Under the pieces are notes generated by a model. The model was given only the letters and a program-made list of their open reading frames with translations. It had not been told where the DNA came from and searched no databases. DNA of 12,654 bases from an uncultured Novosphingobium sp. (GTDB taxonomy: Bacteria; Pseudomonadota; Alphaproteobacteria; Sphingomonadales; Sphingomonadaceae), in NCBI GenBank assembly GCA_938005655.1, contig CALLNA010000054.1, positions 1-12,654 of the forward strand, read 5' to 3'. The position numbers and the translations under genes were made by a program. Numbering within the stretch: the first letter of the stretch is position 1; each line of letters opens with the position of its first letter. Of this stretch, positions 1 to 7,241 are shown piece by piece.

Positions 1-1
1 C

Positions 2-364
2 CTGACCTCGACCGCCGAGAACCCCGAGCCGACCCGCTCGGACTCCCACGCCTGGAGCGCGCATCCGAGCTATCACCTGCTCGCCCTGGTCCTGGGCGTG
101 CGGCCCGGCGCGCCGGGCTTCCGCAGCGTGACGATCGAGCCTCACCTGGGCAGCCTGCGCCACGCCGCAGGCAAGGTGCCCCACCCCGCCGGGACCATCG
201 CGGTCGAGCTGACGCGCCGGGGCGCGCAGGGGCTCGACGCCCGGATCGCGCTGCCCGGCGGCCTGCCGGGCGAGCTGCGCTGGAACGGGCGGACCGCCGC
301 CCTCGCCCCCGGGGTCAGCCGCGTGACCTGCGCCGAGACGTGCCGGGTCGCGCCCGCCCGCTAG
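2..364 (+). CDS. Alpha-L-rhamnosidase-like glycoside hydrolase (GH78 type), C-terminal fragment
   Basis: This open frame enters from the left edge and ends at TAG 362-364, so only the last 120 residues are visible. The stretch with SDSHAWSAHPSYHLLALVLG, followed by an R-P-x-x-P-G-F-x-x-V segment, is typical of the end of the (alpha/alpha)6 barrel and the C-terminal beta-sandwich of bacterial GH78 alpha-L-rhamnosidases. That family releases terminal alpha-L-rhamnose from oligosaccharides and plant glycosides. The catalytic acids and any signal peptide lie outside the window, so activity and location cannot be judged. It lies 78 bp upstream of xylB on the same strand and a second GH78 gene sits at 3197-5785, which suggests a shared substrate. 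It could also be another six-hairpin hydrolase with a similar C-terminal module. Confidence 0.72.
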   Translation: MTSTAENPEPTRSDSHAWSAHPSYHLLALVLGVRPGAPGFRSVTIEPHLGSLRHAAGKVPHPAGTIAVELTRRGAQGLDARIALPGGLPGELRWNGRTAALAPGVSRVTCAETCRVAPAR

Positions 365-392
365 GCACGGCGCGCCGGCAGCGCGATCGGAC

Positions 393-422
393 TTGCGCCC
401 AGCCTATTGGTAGCGCTAACGT
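393..422 (+). promoter_or_regulatory. Candidate promoter with LacI-family-like operator upstream of xylB
   Basis: The 78-bp gap before xylB contains GGTAGCGCTAAC at 409-420, centred on the palindrome TAGCGCTA (411-418). A TTGCGC box (393-398) and TAACGT (417-422), 18 bp apart, could be -35 and -10 elements, in which case the operator would cover the -10 region, a layout suited to repression. Nearly the same 12-mer occurs in the receptor promoter at 10063-10074. The GCGC-centred form is typical of LacI-family operators, and similar sites are reported, as I recall, for xylose regulons of alphaproteobacteria. The operator is better supported than the exact promoter boxes. Confidence 0.55.
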
Positions 423-442
423 AATTGCGGGAGTGTGATCGG

Positions 443-1885
443 ATGTTTCTCGGCGTCGATATCGGAACCTCGGGCGTCAAGGCCGTGCTGCTCGGCGCGG
501 ACGGCGCGCTGGCGGGCCAGGCGACCGCGCCGCTCGATGTCTCGCGCCAGCATCCGCTGTGGTCGGAGCAGGCCCCGCAGGACTGGTGGACCGCCACCCA
601 GGCCGCCGTCCTCGCCCTCCCCGCCGAGCTGCGCCGCCAGGTCCGGGCGATCGGCCTCGCCGGGCAGATGCACGGCGCGACCCTGCTCGGCGCCGACGAC
701 CGCCCCCTGCGCCCCGCGATCCTGTGGAACGACGGCCGCTCCTTCGCCGAATGCGCCGAGCTGGAAGCGGCCGAGCCCTGCTCGCGCGAGATCACCGGCA
801 ACCTCGCCATGCCGGGCTTCACCGCGCCCAAGCTCGCCTGGGTGCGGCATCACGAGCCGGAGATCTTCGCCCAGGTCCGCAAGGTGCTGCTGCCCAAGGA
901 CTACGTCCGCCTGTGCATGACCGGCGACCATGCCTCCGACCTGTCGGACAGCGCCGGGACGCTGTGGCTCGACGTGGGCCTGCGCGACTGGTCCGACGCC
1001 ATGCTCGCGGCGACCGGGCTCGCCCGCGCCCAGATGCCGCGCCTGTTCGAGGGGAGCGAGGCCACCGGCACGCTGCGTCCCGAGGTGGCCGCCGCCTGGG
1101 GCATGGACCCGGTTCCGGTGGCCGCCGGAGCCGGCGACAATGCCGCGGGCGCGGTCGGCGTCGGGGTGATCGGGGACGGCGACGCCCTGCTCTCGCTCGG
1201 CACCTCGGGCGTGATTTTCGTCGCCACGCGGGACTTCCGCCCCAACCCGGCGCGCGCGGTCCATGCCTTCTGCCACTGCCTGCCCGCGACCTGGCACCAG
1301 ATGAGCGTCCACCTCTCAGCCGCGAGCTGCGTCGACTGGGCGGCGCGCTTCCTCGGCCTGGACGGCCCGGCCGCCCTGTTCGGCCTTGCCGAAGCGACCG
1401 GCGCGGCGGCGGGCGAGGAGCTGTTCCTCCCCTACCTCTCGGGTGAGCGCACCCCGCACAACGACGCCCACGTGCGCGGCGCCTTCCTGCGCGCCGACAA
1501 TGAGACCGACGCCGGCCGCCTCGCCGTCGCCGTGCTCGAAGGGGTGGCCTTCGCCCATGCCGACGGGCTCGACGCCCTGCGCGAGGCGGGCACCCGGATC
1601 GAGCGCCTCTCGGTAATCGGCGGCGGCAGCCGTTCGCGGTTCTGGGGCACGATCCTCGCCGCCGTGCTCGGCGTGCCGCTCGACTATCTCGAAGGCGGCG
1701 AGGTCGGCCCGGCGCTCGGCGCCGCGCGGCTCGCCCGGATGGCCGCGACCGGCGCCAGCGCCGCCGAGGCCTGTACCCGCCCGCCGGTGCGCGAGACGGT
1801 CATGCCCGATCCCGCGCTGGCCGAACGCCTCGCGCCCAAGCTCGCCCGATTCCGTGCGGCATATGCCGCGATCCGCTCCCTCTGA
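443..1885 (+). CDS. xylB: Xylulokinase
   Basis: This 480-residue FGGY-family sugar kinase phosphorylates D-xylulose with ATP to give D-xylulose 5-phosphate, the entry to the pentose phosphate pathway, in the cytoplasm. It starts MFLGVDIGTSGVKAVLLG, the N-terminal ATPase phosphate-binding motif. LAGQMHGATLLG follows at about 72-83, with M76-H77 matching the xylulose-contacting pair of XylB. GAGDNAAGAVG carries D232, which corresponds to the catalytic base (D233 in E. coli XylB). SLGTSG, LSGERTP (E335) and GGGS (393-395) belong to the C-terminal FGGY domain. The length matches the usual 480-490 residues. I chose ATG 443 because GGGAG at 429-433 is 9 nt upstream and the kinase motif starts at once; an in-frame TTG at 425 would add six unrelated residues. 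xylA follows after 11 bp, so the two are co-transcribed. Confidence 0.96.
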   Translation: MFLGVDIGTSGVKAVLLGADGALAGQATAPLDVSRQHPLWSEQAPQDWWTATQAAVLALPAELRRQVRAIGLAGQMHGATLLGADDRPLRPAILWNDGRSFAECAELEAAEPCSREITGNLAMPGFTAPKLAWVRHHEPEIFAQVRKVLLPKDYVRLCMTGDHASDLSDSAGTLWLDVGLRDWSDAMLAATGLARAQMPRLFEGSEATGTLRPEVAAAWGMDPVPVAAGAGDNAAGAVGVGVIGDGDALLSLGTSGVIFVATRDFRPNPARAVHAFCHCLPATWHQMSVHLSAASCVDWAARFLGLDGPAALFGLAEATGAAAGEELFLPYLSGERTPHNDAHVRGAFLRADNETDAGRLAVAVLEGVAFAHADGLDALREAGTRIERLSVIGGGSRSRFWGTILAAVLGVPLDYLEGGEVGPALGAARLARMAATGASAAEACTRPPVRETVMPDPALAERLAPKLARFRAAYAAIRSL

Positions 1886-1896
1886 AGGAAGATACG

Positions 1897-3210
1897 ATGT
1901 CCGCCGACTATTTCGCCCCGTTCGACACCGTCCGCTACGAAGGCCCCGAGAGCGCCAGCGATCTCGCCTACCGCTGGTACGACAAGGACCGCGTGGTCCT
2001 GGGCAAGCGGATGGAGGACCACCTGCGCTTCGCCGTGTGCTTCTGGCACACCTTCTGCTGGCCGGGCAGCGACGTGTTCGGCGCGGGCACCTTCCGCCGC
2101 CCGTGGCACGCCGGCCCCAACGATGCGCCCCACGCCGCCGCCAAGCGCGCGGCGGCGCTGGCCTTCGTCGAGAAGCTCGACGTGCCGTTCTACTGCTTCC
2201 ACGACGTCGACGTGATGGCCGACGCCGAGGACGCGACCGCCTTCCGCGCGAGCTTCGCCGCGGCGGTCGACCATCTCGAAGCCTTGCAGGCGCAGCACGG
2301 GCGCAAGCTGCTGTGGGGCACGGCCAACCTGTTCAGCCACCCGCGCTACATGGCCGGCGCGGCGACCAATCCGGACCCCGAGGTCTATGCCTGGGCGGCG
2401 ATGCAGGTGCGCGACTGCCTGGAGGCGACCCACCGCCTCGGCGGCGCGAACTACGTGCTGTGGGGCGGCCGCGAGGGCTACGACACGATCCTCAACACCG
2501 AGATCGGCATCGAGCAGGAGAACTTCGGCCGCTTCCTCAGCCTGGTGGTCGACCACAAGCACCGCATCGGCTTCACGGGCACGATTCTGATCGAGCCCAA
2601 GCCGCACGAGCCGACCAAGCACCAGTACGACTTCGACACCCAGACGGTTTACGCCTTCCTCAAGCGCTTCGGGCTGGAGAACGAGGTCAAGGTCAATATC
2701 GAGGCCAACCACGCGACCCTCTCCGGCCATACCTTCGAGCACGAGATCGCCATGGCCCGCGCGCTCGGAATCTTCGGCTCGATCGACGCCAACCGCGGCG
2801 ATCCGCAGAACGGCTGGGACACCGACCAATTCCCCAATTCGGTCGAGGAGCTGACGCTGGCCATGCTGGAGATCATCCGGGCCGGCGGTTTCACCACCGG
2901 CGGGTTCAACTTCGACGCCAAGGTGCGCCGCCAGTCGATCGACGCGGCGGACCTGTTCCACGGCCATGTCGGCGGGATCGACACGATCGCCCGCGCCCTG
3001 CTGCGCGCCACGGCAATCGTCGAGGACGGCCGGCTCGATGCCTTCCGCCAGGAGCGCTATGCGGGCTGGCAGGGCGAGCTGGGCAAGGCGATCCACGCGC
3101 CGAGCGCGACCCTCGCCTCGGTCGCCGAGCACGCCATCCAGAGCAACCGCGCGCCCGAACCCCGATCCGGCCGCCAGGAGTGGCTGGAAAGCCTCGTCAA
3201 CCGCTTCTGA
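1897..3210 (+). CDS. xylA: Xylose isomerase (class II)
   Basis: This 437-residue cytoplasmic TIM-barrel enzyme interconverts D-xylose and D-xylulose with two divalent metal ions. The active-site residues are all present, each shifted by one from E. coli XylA: H102 and D105 in FYCFHDVDV, E233 in IEPKPHEPTKHQYD, E269 and H272 in NIEANHATLSGHTFEHE, D297, D308 and D310 in SIDANRGDPQNGWDTDQFP, and D340 in FNFDAKVRR. The length and the N-terminal extension fit the class II (E. coli-type) subgroup. The ATG is preceded by AAGGAAG at 1885-1891, overlapping the xylB stop region, so translation follows xylB closely. The last 14 bp of the gene overlap the 3' end of the convergent GH78 gene. The protein ends in a normal family C-terminus, so the overlap does not truncate it. 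Confidence 0.97.
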   Translation: MSADYFAPFDTVRYEGPESASDLAYRWYDKDRVVLGKRMEDHLRFAVCFWHTFCWPGSDVFGAGTFRRPWHAGPNDAPHAAAKRAAALAFVEKLDVPFYCFHDVDVMADAEDATAFRASFAAAVDHLEALQAQHGRKLLWGTANLFSHPRYMAGAATNPDPEVYAWAAMQVRDCLEATHRLGGANYVLWGGREGYDTILNTEIGIEQENFGRFLSLVVDHKHRIGFTGTILIEPKPHEPTKHQYDFDTQTVYAFLKRFGLENEVKVNIEANHATLSGHTFEHEIAMARALGIFGSIDANRGDPQNGWDTDQFPNSVEELTLAMLEIIRAGGFTTGGFNFDAKVRRQSIDAADLFHGHVGGIDTIARALLRATAIVEDGRLDAFRQERYAGWQGELGKAIHAPSATLASVAEHAIQSNRAPEPRSGRQEWLESLVNRF

Positions 3211-3216
3211 CGAGGC
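3191..3216. terminator. Palindrome at the overlapping 3' ends of xylA and GH78; possible two-way terminator
   Basis: GCCTCGTCA (3191-3199) pairs perfectly with TGACGAGGC (3208-3216) around an 8-nt loop. The stop codon of the - strand GH78 gene is in the left arm and the xylA stop is in the right arm. There is no T-run on the + side and only TTTCC on the - side, so it is not a strong intrinsic terminator. It may instead stabilise both 3' ends or pause convergent polymerases. The palindrome is certain; the function is inferred. Confidence 0.45.
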
Positions 3217-5785
3217 CGAAGGCGTGCCGGCCCGATCCCAGCGGGAGGGCCGGTGACGGCAGGACCCAGCCCGGCGGCGCGTGGAACGCGCCCTCGGCGC
3301 CGGGCGGGACGGTCAGCTCGACCCGCAGCCCATCGCCTTCGATCCGCCAGGCGATCGCCGCCTCGCCATAGGGGGTGGCGACGCTCGCCTCGGCCCAAGC
3401 GATCCCGCCGCCCGGCCGCGGCGCGAAGTCGATCGCGGCATAGCCCGGCGCATCGAGCCGCGGCGCGATTCCGGCGAGCGTCCGGTAGAGCCAGGCCCCG
3501 ACCGAGCCGTAGGCGTAGTGGTTGAAGCTGGTCATGGACTCGGCGTCGTCCGCATCCATCTCGCCGCCGTGGAGCGTGCCGTCGGGCCGGATCGCGTCCC
3601 AGCGCTCCCACATCGTCGTCGCGCCGCTGCGGACCTGATAGAGCCAGCCGGGCGCCTCCTCGTTGAGCAGCAGGGCATAGGCCGCCGCGTCCTGCCCGGT
3701 GCGGGTCAGGGCCGGCAGGACCAGCGGCGTGCCGAGGAAACCCGTGGCGATGCGCCCCTCGGCCTGGCGGACCAGGGCGGCGAGCGCCGCGCCCACCGCG
3801 TCGCGCTCGTCGGCCGGGGCGATGTCGAACATGATCGCGATGGCGCAGCCGGCCTGGGTCCGGACCGCGACGTCGCGCCAGCGTGCCCAGGTCCCCACCG
3901 CGACGCGCGCGGCGAGCCGGGCATAGTGCTCGGCCGCGTCCCCCTCGCCCGTCACCCGCAGCGCCCGCGCGACGGCGGCGGCGCTGCAGGACAGGTAGGC
4001 CGAGGCGATGAAGTCGCGGTCGGTGGTCGCCTGCTCCGGCTTGTCGGGCGGCGCGCCGGGATCGAGCCAGTCGCCGAGATGGAAGTCCCCCTCCCAGGTG
4101 TCCCGCGCCGAGAGCCGCGCCGCGCCGTGGTCCACCCAGGCGCGCATCGAGGGAAGCTGGCGGGCGAAGACCGCGCCGTCGCCATAGGCCTCGTAGAGCG
4201 CCAGCGGGACGAGCGTCGCCGCGTCGGACCAGCCGATCCCGGCATATTCGAAGGGATGGCCGCCAATCACGTTGGGCACGGTGCTCGGCACGTTGCCGTC
4301 CGGCGCCTGCTCCAGTGCGAGGTCGGCCAGCCAGCTCGCGAGGAAGGCGCGCGCGTCGAAATTGGTGCAGGCGGTCGGCGCGAAGACCTGGATGTCGCCG
4401 GTCCAGCCGAGCCGCTCGTCGCGTTGCGGGCAGTCGGTCGGCAGGGCGAGGAAATTGCCGCGCTGCGACCAGCGGATATTGGATTCGAGCTGGTTGAGCC
4501 GCGGGTCGGAACAGCGGAAACGGCCGATCTCGGCCAGGTCGCTGGCGACGACGCAGACCTCGACCCGCTCCAATTCCACGCCTTCGCCCAACGCGATCTC
4601 GGCGAAGCGGAAGCCGTGGTAGGTGAAGCTCGGGCTGACGACGTGCTCACCCGGCGGCAGGCGGTAGCTGTCGGTCGCCCGGGCATGGCGCAGGGCGGCG
4701 GTGTGGAGGCGGCCGTCCGGCTCCAGCACCTCGGCATGGCGCACCGTCACCGCCGCGGTATCCGTGCAGCGCAGGGTCAGGCGCAGGTAGCCGGTGAGGT
4801 TCTGGCCGCAGTCGACCTTGACCACGCCGCCCTCGCCCACGGCGAACCCGGCGTCGAACGCCTGCACCTCGCGCACCGGCGGCATGGCGCGCTGCTCCAG
4901 CCCGGCGGGCAACGGCAGGGCGACGACCGGCCCCCAACCGCCCGGCTCCCGTCCTAAATCAAGCTCGCAGCCGTCATAGAGATCGGCGCGGATGAGCGGG
5001 CCGGTCCCGCCCTGCCAATCCTCGCCCGTGGCCACGATCCGCCGCGAGCCGTCCGCGAAGGTCAGCTCGAGCTGGGCGAGCAGCGCAGTGGTCTCGCCAT
5101 AGACCGCGCGGCGCTGCATCCAGGTCAGGTTGCCGCGCCACCAGCCGTCACCGACCGTCGCCGCGATCACGTTCTCGCCTTCGCGCAGCAGCCCCGTCAC
5201 GTCATGGACGGCGTAGAGCAGGCGATCGCGATAGGCGGTCCAGCCGGGATCGAGCAGAGCGTCGGAGACCGCCGCGCCGTTGATCCGGCAGTCGTGGACG
5301 CCGAGCGCGGTGACGTAGAGTCGCGCGCTCGCCACCGGCCGGTCGAGCGTGAACGCGCGGCGCAGCAGCGGCACCGGGCACGGCGCGCGCTGGCCCACGT
5401 TGAACGCCGGGCTGATCGGCCGCGCCACCCAGTCGACCGGCTCGAACAGCGCGCCCTCGATCCGCACCGGCTCGCTCCAGCCGGTCACGCCCGCGTCGGT
5501 CCAGACCCGGACCCGCGCCCAGCGGACCTCGCGGCTGCGCAGCGGCGCGCCGACCCAGGGCGCGCCCACGGGCGAGGCGCAGGCCACCCGACCGCTGCTC
5601 TCGGCCTTCGCGAAAGCCGCGTCGGCGCTCACCTGCACTTCGTAGGCGCACTGGCGCACCCCCGGCCGCTCGGCCGCCAGCCGCCAGCTCAGCCGGGGCG
5701 CGGCGAAGGCGGTCGCGACCTGGCCGGAAGCGTCGTCGGTCCGCAGCCCGGCCGGGCGCACCGCCGCGTCGTGGGTCTCGTCCAT
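3197..5785 (-). CDS. Alpha-L-rhamnosidase, GH78 family, apparently cytoplasmic
   Basis: This 862-residue GH78 enzyme should hydrolyse terminal alpha-L-rhamnosyl residues with inversion. Domains in order: an Ig-like N-terminal module ending in SWRL plus a fibronectin-like part (about 20-115), the rhamnosidase N domain (about 130-300, with VTALGVHDCRING and GDGWWRGNL), a beta-sandwich (about 300-410), the (alpha/alpha)6 catalytic barrel (about 415-775) and a C-terminal beta-sandwich. The catalytic region has the family hallmark LPTDCPQRDERLGWTGD, with D451, D456, E457 and D464. E727 in TTMWERWD is the likely second catalytic acid. SFNHYAYGSVGAWLYR is also characteristic. No signal peptide is visible, so it probably acts in the cytoplasm on imported substrate. 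It starts 10 bp after the permease stop without a clear Shine-Dalgarno sequence, which suggests translational coupling. The exact glycoside substrate cannot be read from sequence. Confidence 0.9.
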   Translation of the reverse strand: MDETHDAAVRPAGLRTDDASGQVATAFAAPRLSWRLAAERPGVRQCAYEVQVSADAAFAKAESSGRVACASPVGAPWVGAPLRSREVRWARVRVWTDAGVTGWSEPVRIEGALFEPVDWVARPISPAFNVGQRAPCPVPLLRRAFTLDRPVASARLYVTALGVHDCRINGAAVSDALLDPGWTAYRDRLLYAVHDVTGLLREGENVIAATVGDGWWRGNLTWMQRRAVYGETTALLAQLELTFADGSRRIVATGEDWQGGTGPLIRADLYDGCELDLGREPGGWGPVVALPLPAGLEQRAMPPVREVQAFDAGFAVGEGGVVKVDCGQNLTGYLRLTLRCTDTAAVTVRHAEVLEPDGRLHTAALRHARATDSYRLPPGEHVVSPSFTYHGFRFAEIALGEGVELERVEVCVVASDLAEIGRFRCSDPRLNQLESNIRWSQRGNFLALPTDCPQRDERLGWTGDIQVFAPTACTNFDARAFLASWLADLALEQAPDGNVPSTVPNVIGGHPFEYAGIGWSDAATLVPLALYEAYGDGAVFARQLPSMRAWVDHGAARLSARDTWEGDFHLGDWLDPGAPPDKPEQATTDRDFIASAYLSCSAAAVARALRVTGEGDAAEHYARLAARVAVGTWARWRDVAVRTQAGCAIAIMFDIAPADERDAVGAALAALVRQAEGRIATGFLGTPLVLPALTRTGQDAAAYALLLNEEAPGWLYQVRSGATTMWERWDAIRPDGTLHGGEMDADDAESMTSFNHYAYGSVGAWLYRTLAGIAPRLDAPGYAAIDFAPRPGGGIAWAEASVATPYGEAAIAWRIEGDGLRVELTVPPGAEGAFHAPPGWVLPSPALPLGSGRHAFGLVRSG

Positions 5786-5795
5786 CGGCGGAAGG

Positions 5796-7064
5796 TCAAG
5801 CCGCGGCGTGCTCGGCTTCCAGCTCGTCGAGGCTCTTGCCCTCGTTGCGCGGCGCGCCGAGCCAGCCGATCAACGCGCTGATCGCGAGGAAGCCGACGAG
5901 AATCCACGCGAGCGTGTGGAAGCCCGTCGCCGTCAGCAGCGGCACGAAGAAGCTGAACACGCCGAGTCCGATCCGCACCACGGCGAAGGTGATCCCCTGG
6001 GCCGTGGAGCGCAGCAGGGTCGGGAACAGCTCCGCGCTCCACAGCTGGAAGAACGACTGAGCGCCGAAGCCGACCGACAGCGACATGATCAGCACGTGGA
6101 TGATCGCGATCCCGCCGGTCAGCGGGAACAACGCCAGCAGCGACATGCCGCCGACCTGGAGCAACGCCGAGGTCAGGAACAGCGCGCGCTGGTTCACCTT
6201 GTCCGAATAGCGCATGAAGACGACGAGGATCGAGACGATCCCCAGCGCGAAGTTCAGCGCCTGGAGGGCGACGCTCGCCTCCTGCGTCTGCCCGCCGACC
6301 GTGCGCAGGATATAGGGGAAGAAGAACCCGTTGGTCCCCGCCCAGAGGTTCCAGACCCCGTACATGCCGATCAGGAACAGCATGGACTTGAGGTACTTGG
6401 GCTGGAGGAGCTGGCGCCAGTCGGCCTTCTGCACATGGTCCTCGGCCGCCTTGGCCTCCGCCCAATAGCGCGATTCGTGCATCTTCGAGCGCAGCAGGGT
6501 CAGGACCAGCGCCAGGACCAGCAGGTGCCCGAAGATCAGCCGGATGCCGAGGATGCCGAGCGAGGCCAGCAGCAGCCCGAGCGTGAGCACCACGACCGGC
6601 CCGAGATACCACAGGATCTGCGCGATCCCGCTATAGCGCGCCCGCTCGCGCTTGGGCGCGAGCTCGGCGATCAGCGACCACGAGGCGGGGATGTCCGCGC
6701 CCACGGCCAGGCCGACGAGGACGAAGCCGACCACGATCATCCACGGCGCCGCGGCGAAGGTCAGCCAGGCCATGCCGAAGGCGTAGAACAGCATGTCGTA
6801 CTGGTAGATCTTCTTGCGCCCGAACTTGTCGCAGAGCACCCCGCCGATCAGCGCGCCGACGCCCGCCGAGATCGCATTGGCGCTGAACGCGCCGATCAGC
6901 CCGATCATCGTCGGGCTCATGCGGTAGAGCTCCGCCCACAACGCCAGCGCCGCCGATCCGGCCACGATCGAGCCCGCGTCGATATAGTTCGCCAGCCCCG
7001 CCAGGATGGAATCGCGCATCGGCGAGCGCGAAGCCGGAGCGGCGTCTGGGGATGGGCTGGACAT
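5796..7064 (-). CDS. MFS sugar transporter (SP-family type)
   Basis: This is a 422-residue inner-membrane permease with about 12 hydrophobic segments, probably a proton symporter for a sugar or small glycoside. Family signatures include GGVLCDKFGRKK in the loop between helices 2 and 3 (D79, G82, R83) and LAPKRERARYSG (about 135-146). AELFPTLLRSTAQG (about 344-357) corresponds to the second-half repeat motif of the sugar-porter group. The central loop has ESRYW in place of the usual PESPR. I chose ATG 7064 because GAGGAG (complement of 7073-7078) lies 8 nt upstream; the open frame extends upstream to 7169, but that extension crosses a terminator hairpin and a tRNA-like T-arm. It lies between the receptor and GH78 genes, so it likely imports the product made available by the receptor. 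The substrate (xylose, rhamnoside or other) is not determinable; a cyclitol carrier is an alternative. Confidence 0.88.
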   Translation of the reverse strand: MSSPSPDAAPASRSPMRDSILAGLANYIDAGSIVAGSAALALWAELYRMSPTMIGLIGAFSANAISAGVGALIGGVLCDKFGRKKIYQYDMLFYAFGMAWLTFAAAPWMIVVGFVLVGLAVGADIPASWSLIAELAPKRERARYSGIAQILWYLGPVVVLTLGLLLASLGILGIRLIFGHLLVLALVLTLLRSKMHESRYWAEAKAAEDHVQKADWRQLLQPKYLKSMLFLIGMYGVWNLWAGTNGFFFPYILRTVGGQTQEASVALQALNFALGIVSILVVFMRYSDKVNQRALFLTSALLQVGGMSLLALFPLTGGIAIIHVLIMSLSVGFGAQSFFQLWSAELFPTLLRSTAQGITFAVVRIGLGVFSFFVPLLTATGFHTLAWILVGFLAISALIGWLGAPRNEGKSLDELEAEHAAA

Positions 7065-7100
7065 GGCCGCGGCTCCTCGATCGTTATGCCTATGGGCAGG

Positions 7101-7138
7101 AAAACCTGGAGCCCGCAAGCGCAGCCGCGGGCTCCAGG
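7101..7138 (-). terminator. Intrinsic terminator between receptor and permease genes
   Basis: CCTGGAGCCCGC (7105-7116) and GCGGGCTCCAGG (7127-7138) form a perfect 12-bp GC-rich stem with a 10-nt loop. Read on the - strand, the hairpin is followed at once by TTTTCC (complement of 7099-7104), a classic rho-independent arrangement. It should end most transcription coming from the receptor gene. Only about 22 bp remain between it and the permease Shine-Dalgarno sequence. Confidence 0.8.
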
Positions 7139-7150
7139 AAGTGTGCGTTC

Positions 7151-7175
7151 GTGGTTCGAATCCACCCACGGCCGC
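7151..7175 (+). other. tRNA T-arm-like fragment, possible tRNA remnant or attachment scar
   Basis: GTGG-TTCGAAT-CCAC (7151-7165) has the exact form of a tRNA T-arm, including the invariant TTCGA loop, followed by CCACGGCCG like an acceptor 3' strand. No matching 5' acceptor (GGCCGTG) or anticodon arm exists upstream, where the terminator hairpin sits, and CTGA replaces CCA. It is therefore not a complete tRNA. It could be a leftover of integration at a tRNA gene, or chance. Confidence 0.3.
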
Positions 7176-7193
7176 TGATGGTCAGGCCCCGCG

Positions 7194-7226
7194 CCGGCTC
7201 GTCAGGATGAAGGCCTGACGAGCCGG
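7194..7226. repeat. Hairpin just downstream of the TonB receptor stop
   Basis: CCGGCTCGTCAGG (7194-7206) and CCTGACGAGCCGG (7214-7226) make a perfect 13-bp stem with a 7-nt loop, 15 nt past the receptor stop codon. No T-run follows on either strand. It more likely protects the receptor mRNA 3' end against exonucleases than terminates transcription. Its core CTCGTCA/TGACGAG is shared with the palindrome at 3191-3216. Confidence 0.6.
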
Positions 7227-7241
7227 GCAGGGTGTTCTCGA

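Noticed and set aside
1684..3132. 482-codon - strand frame antisense to xylB/xylA
   Set aside because: It is a shadow of high-GC third codon positions. xylA on the + strand has every catalytic residue.
3281..4957. 558-codon + strand frame antisense to GH78
   Set aside because: It has no recognisable domain and is rich in Arg/Gly/Ala/Val, as expected for an antisense shadow. GH78 motifs on the - strand are complete.
7065..7169. Extended N-terminus of the permease starting MGGFEPRTH
   Set aside because: The extension translates the complement of the terminator hairpin and the tRNA-like T-arm. The ATG at 7064 has GAGGAG at good spacing.
7085..7178. Complete tRNA gene on the + strand ending in the T-arm at 7151-7165
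   Set aside because: No complementary 5' acceptor strand, D-arm or anticodon arm can be found in the preceding ~95 bases, which are occupied by the terminator hairpin.
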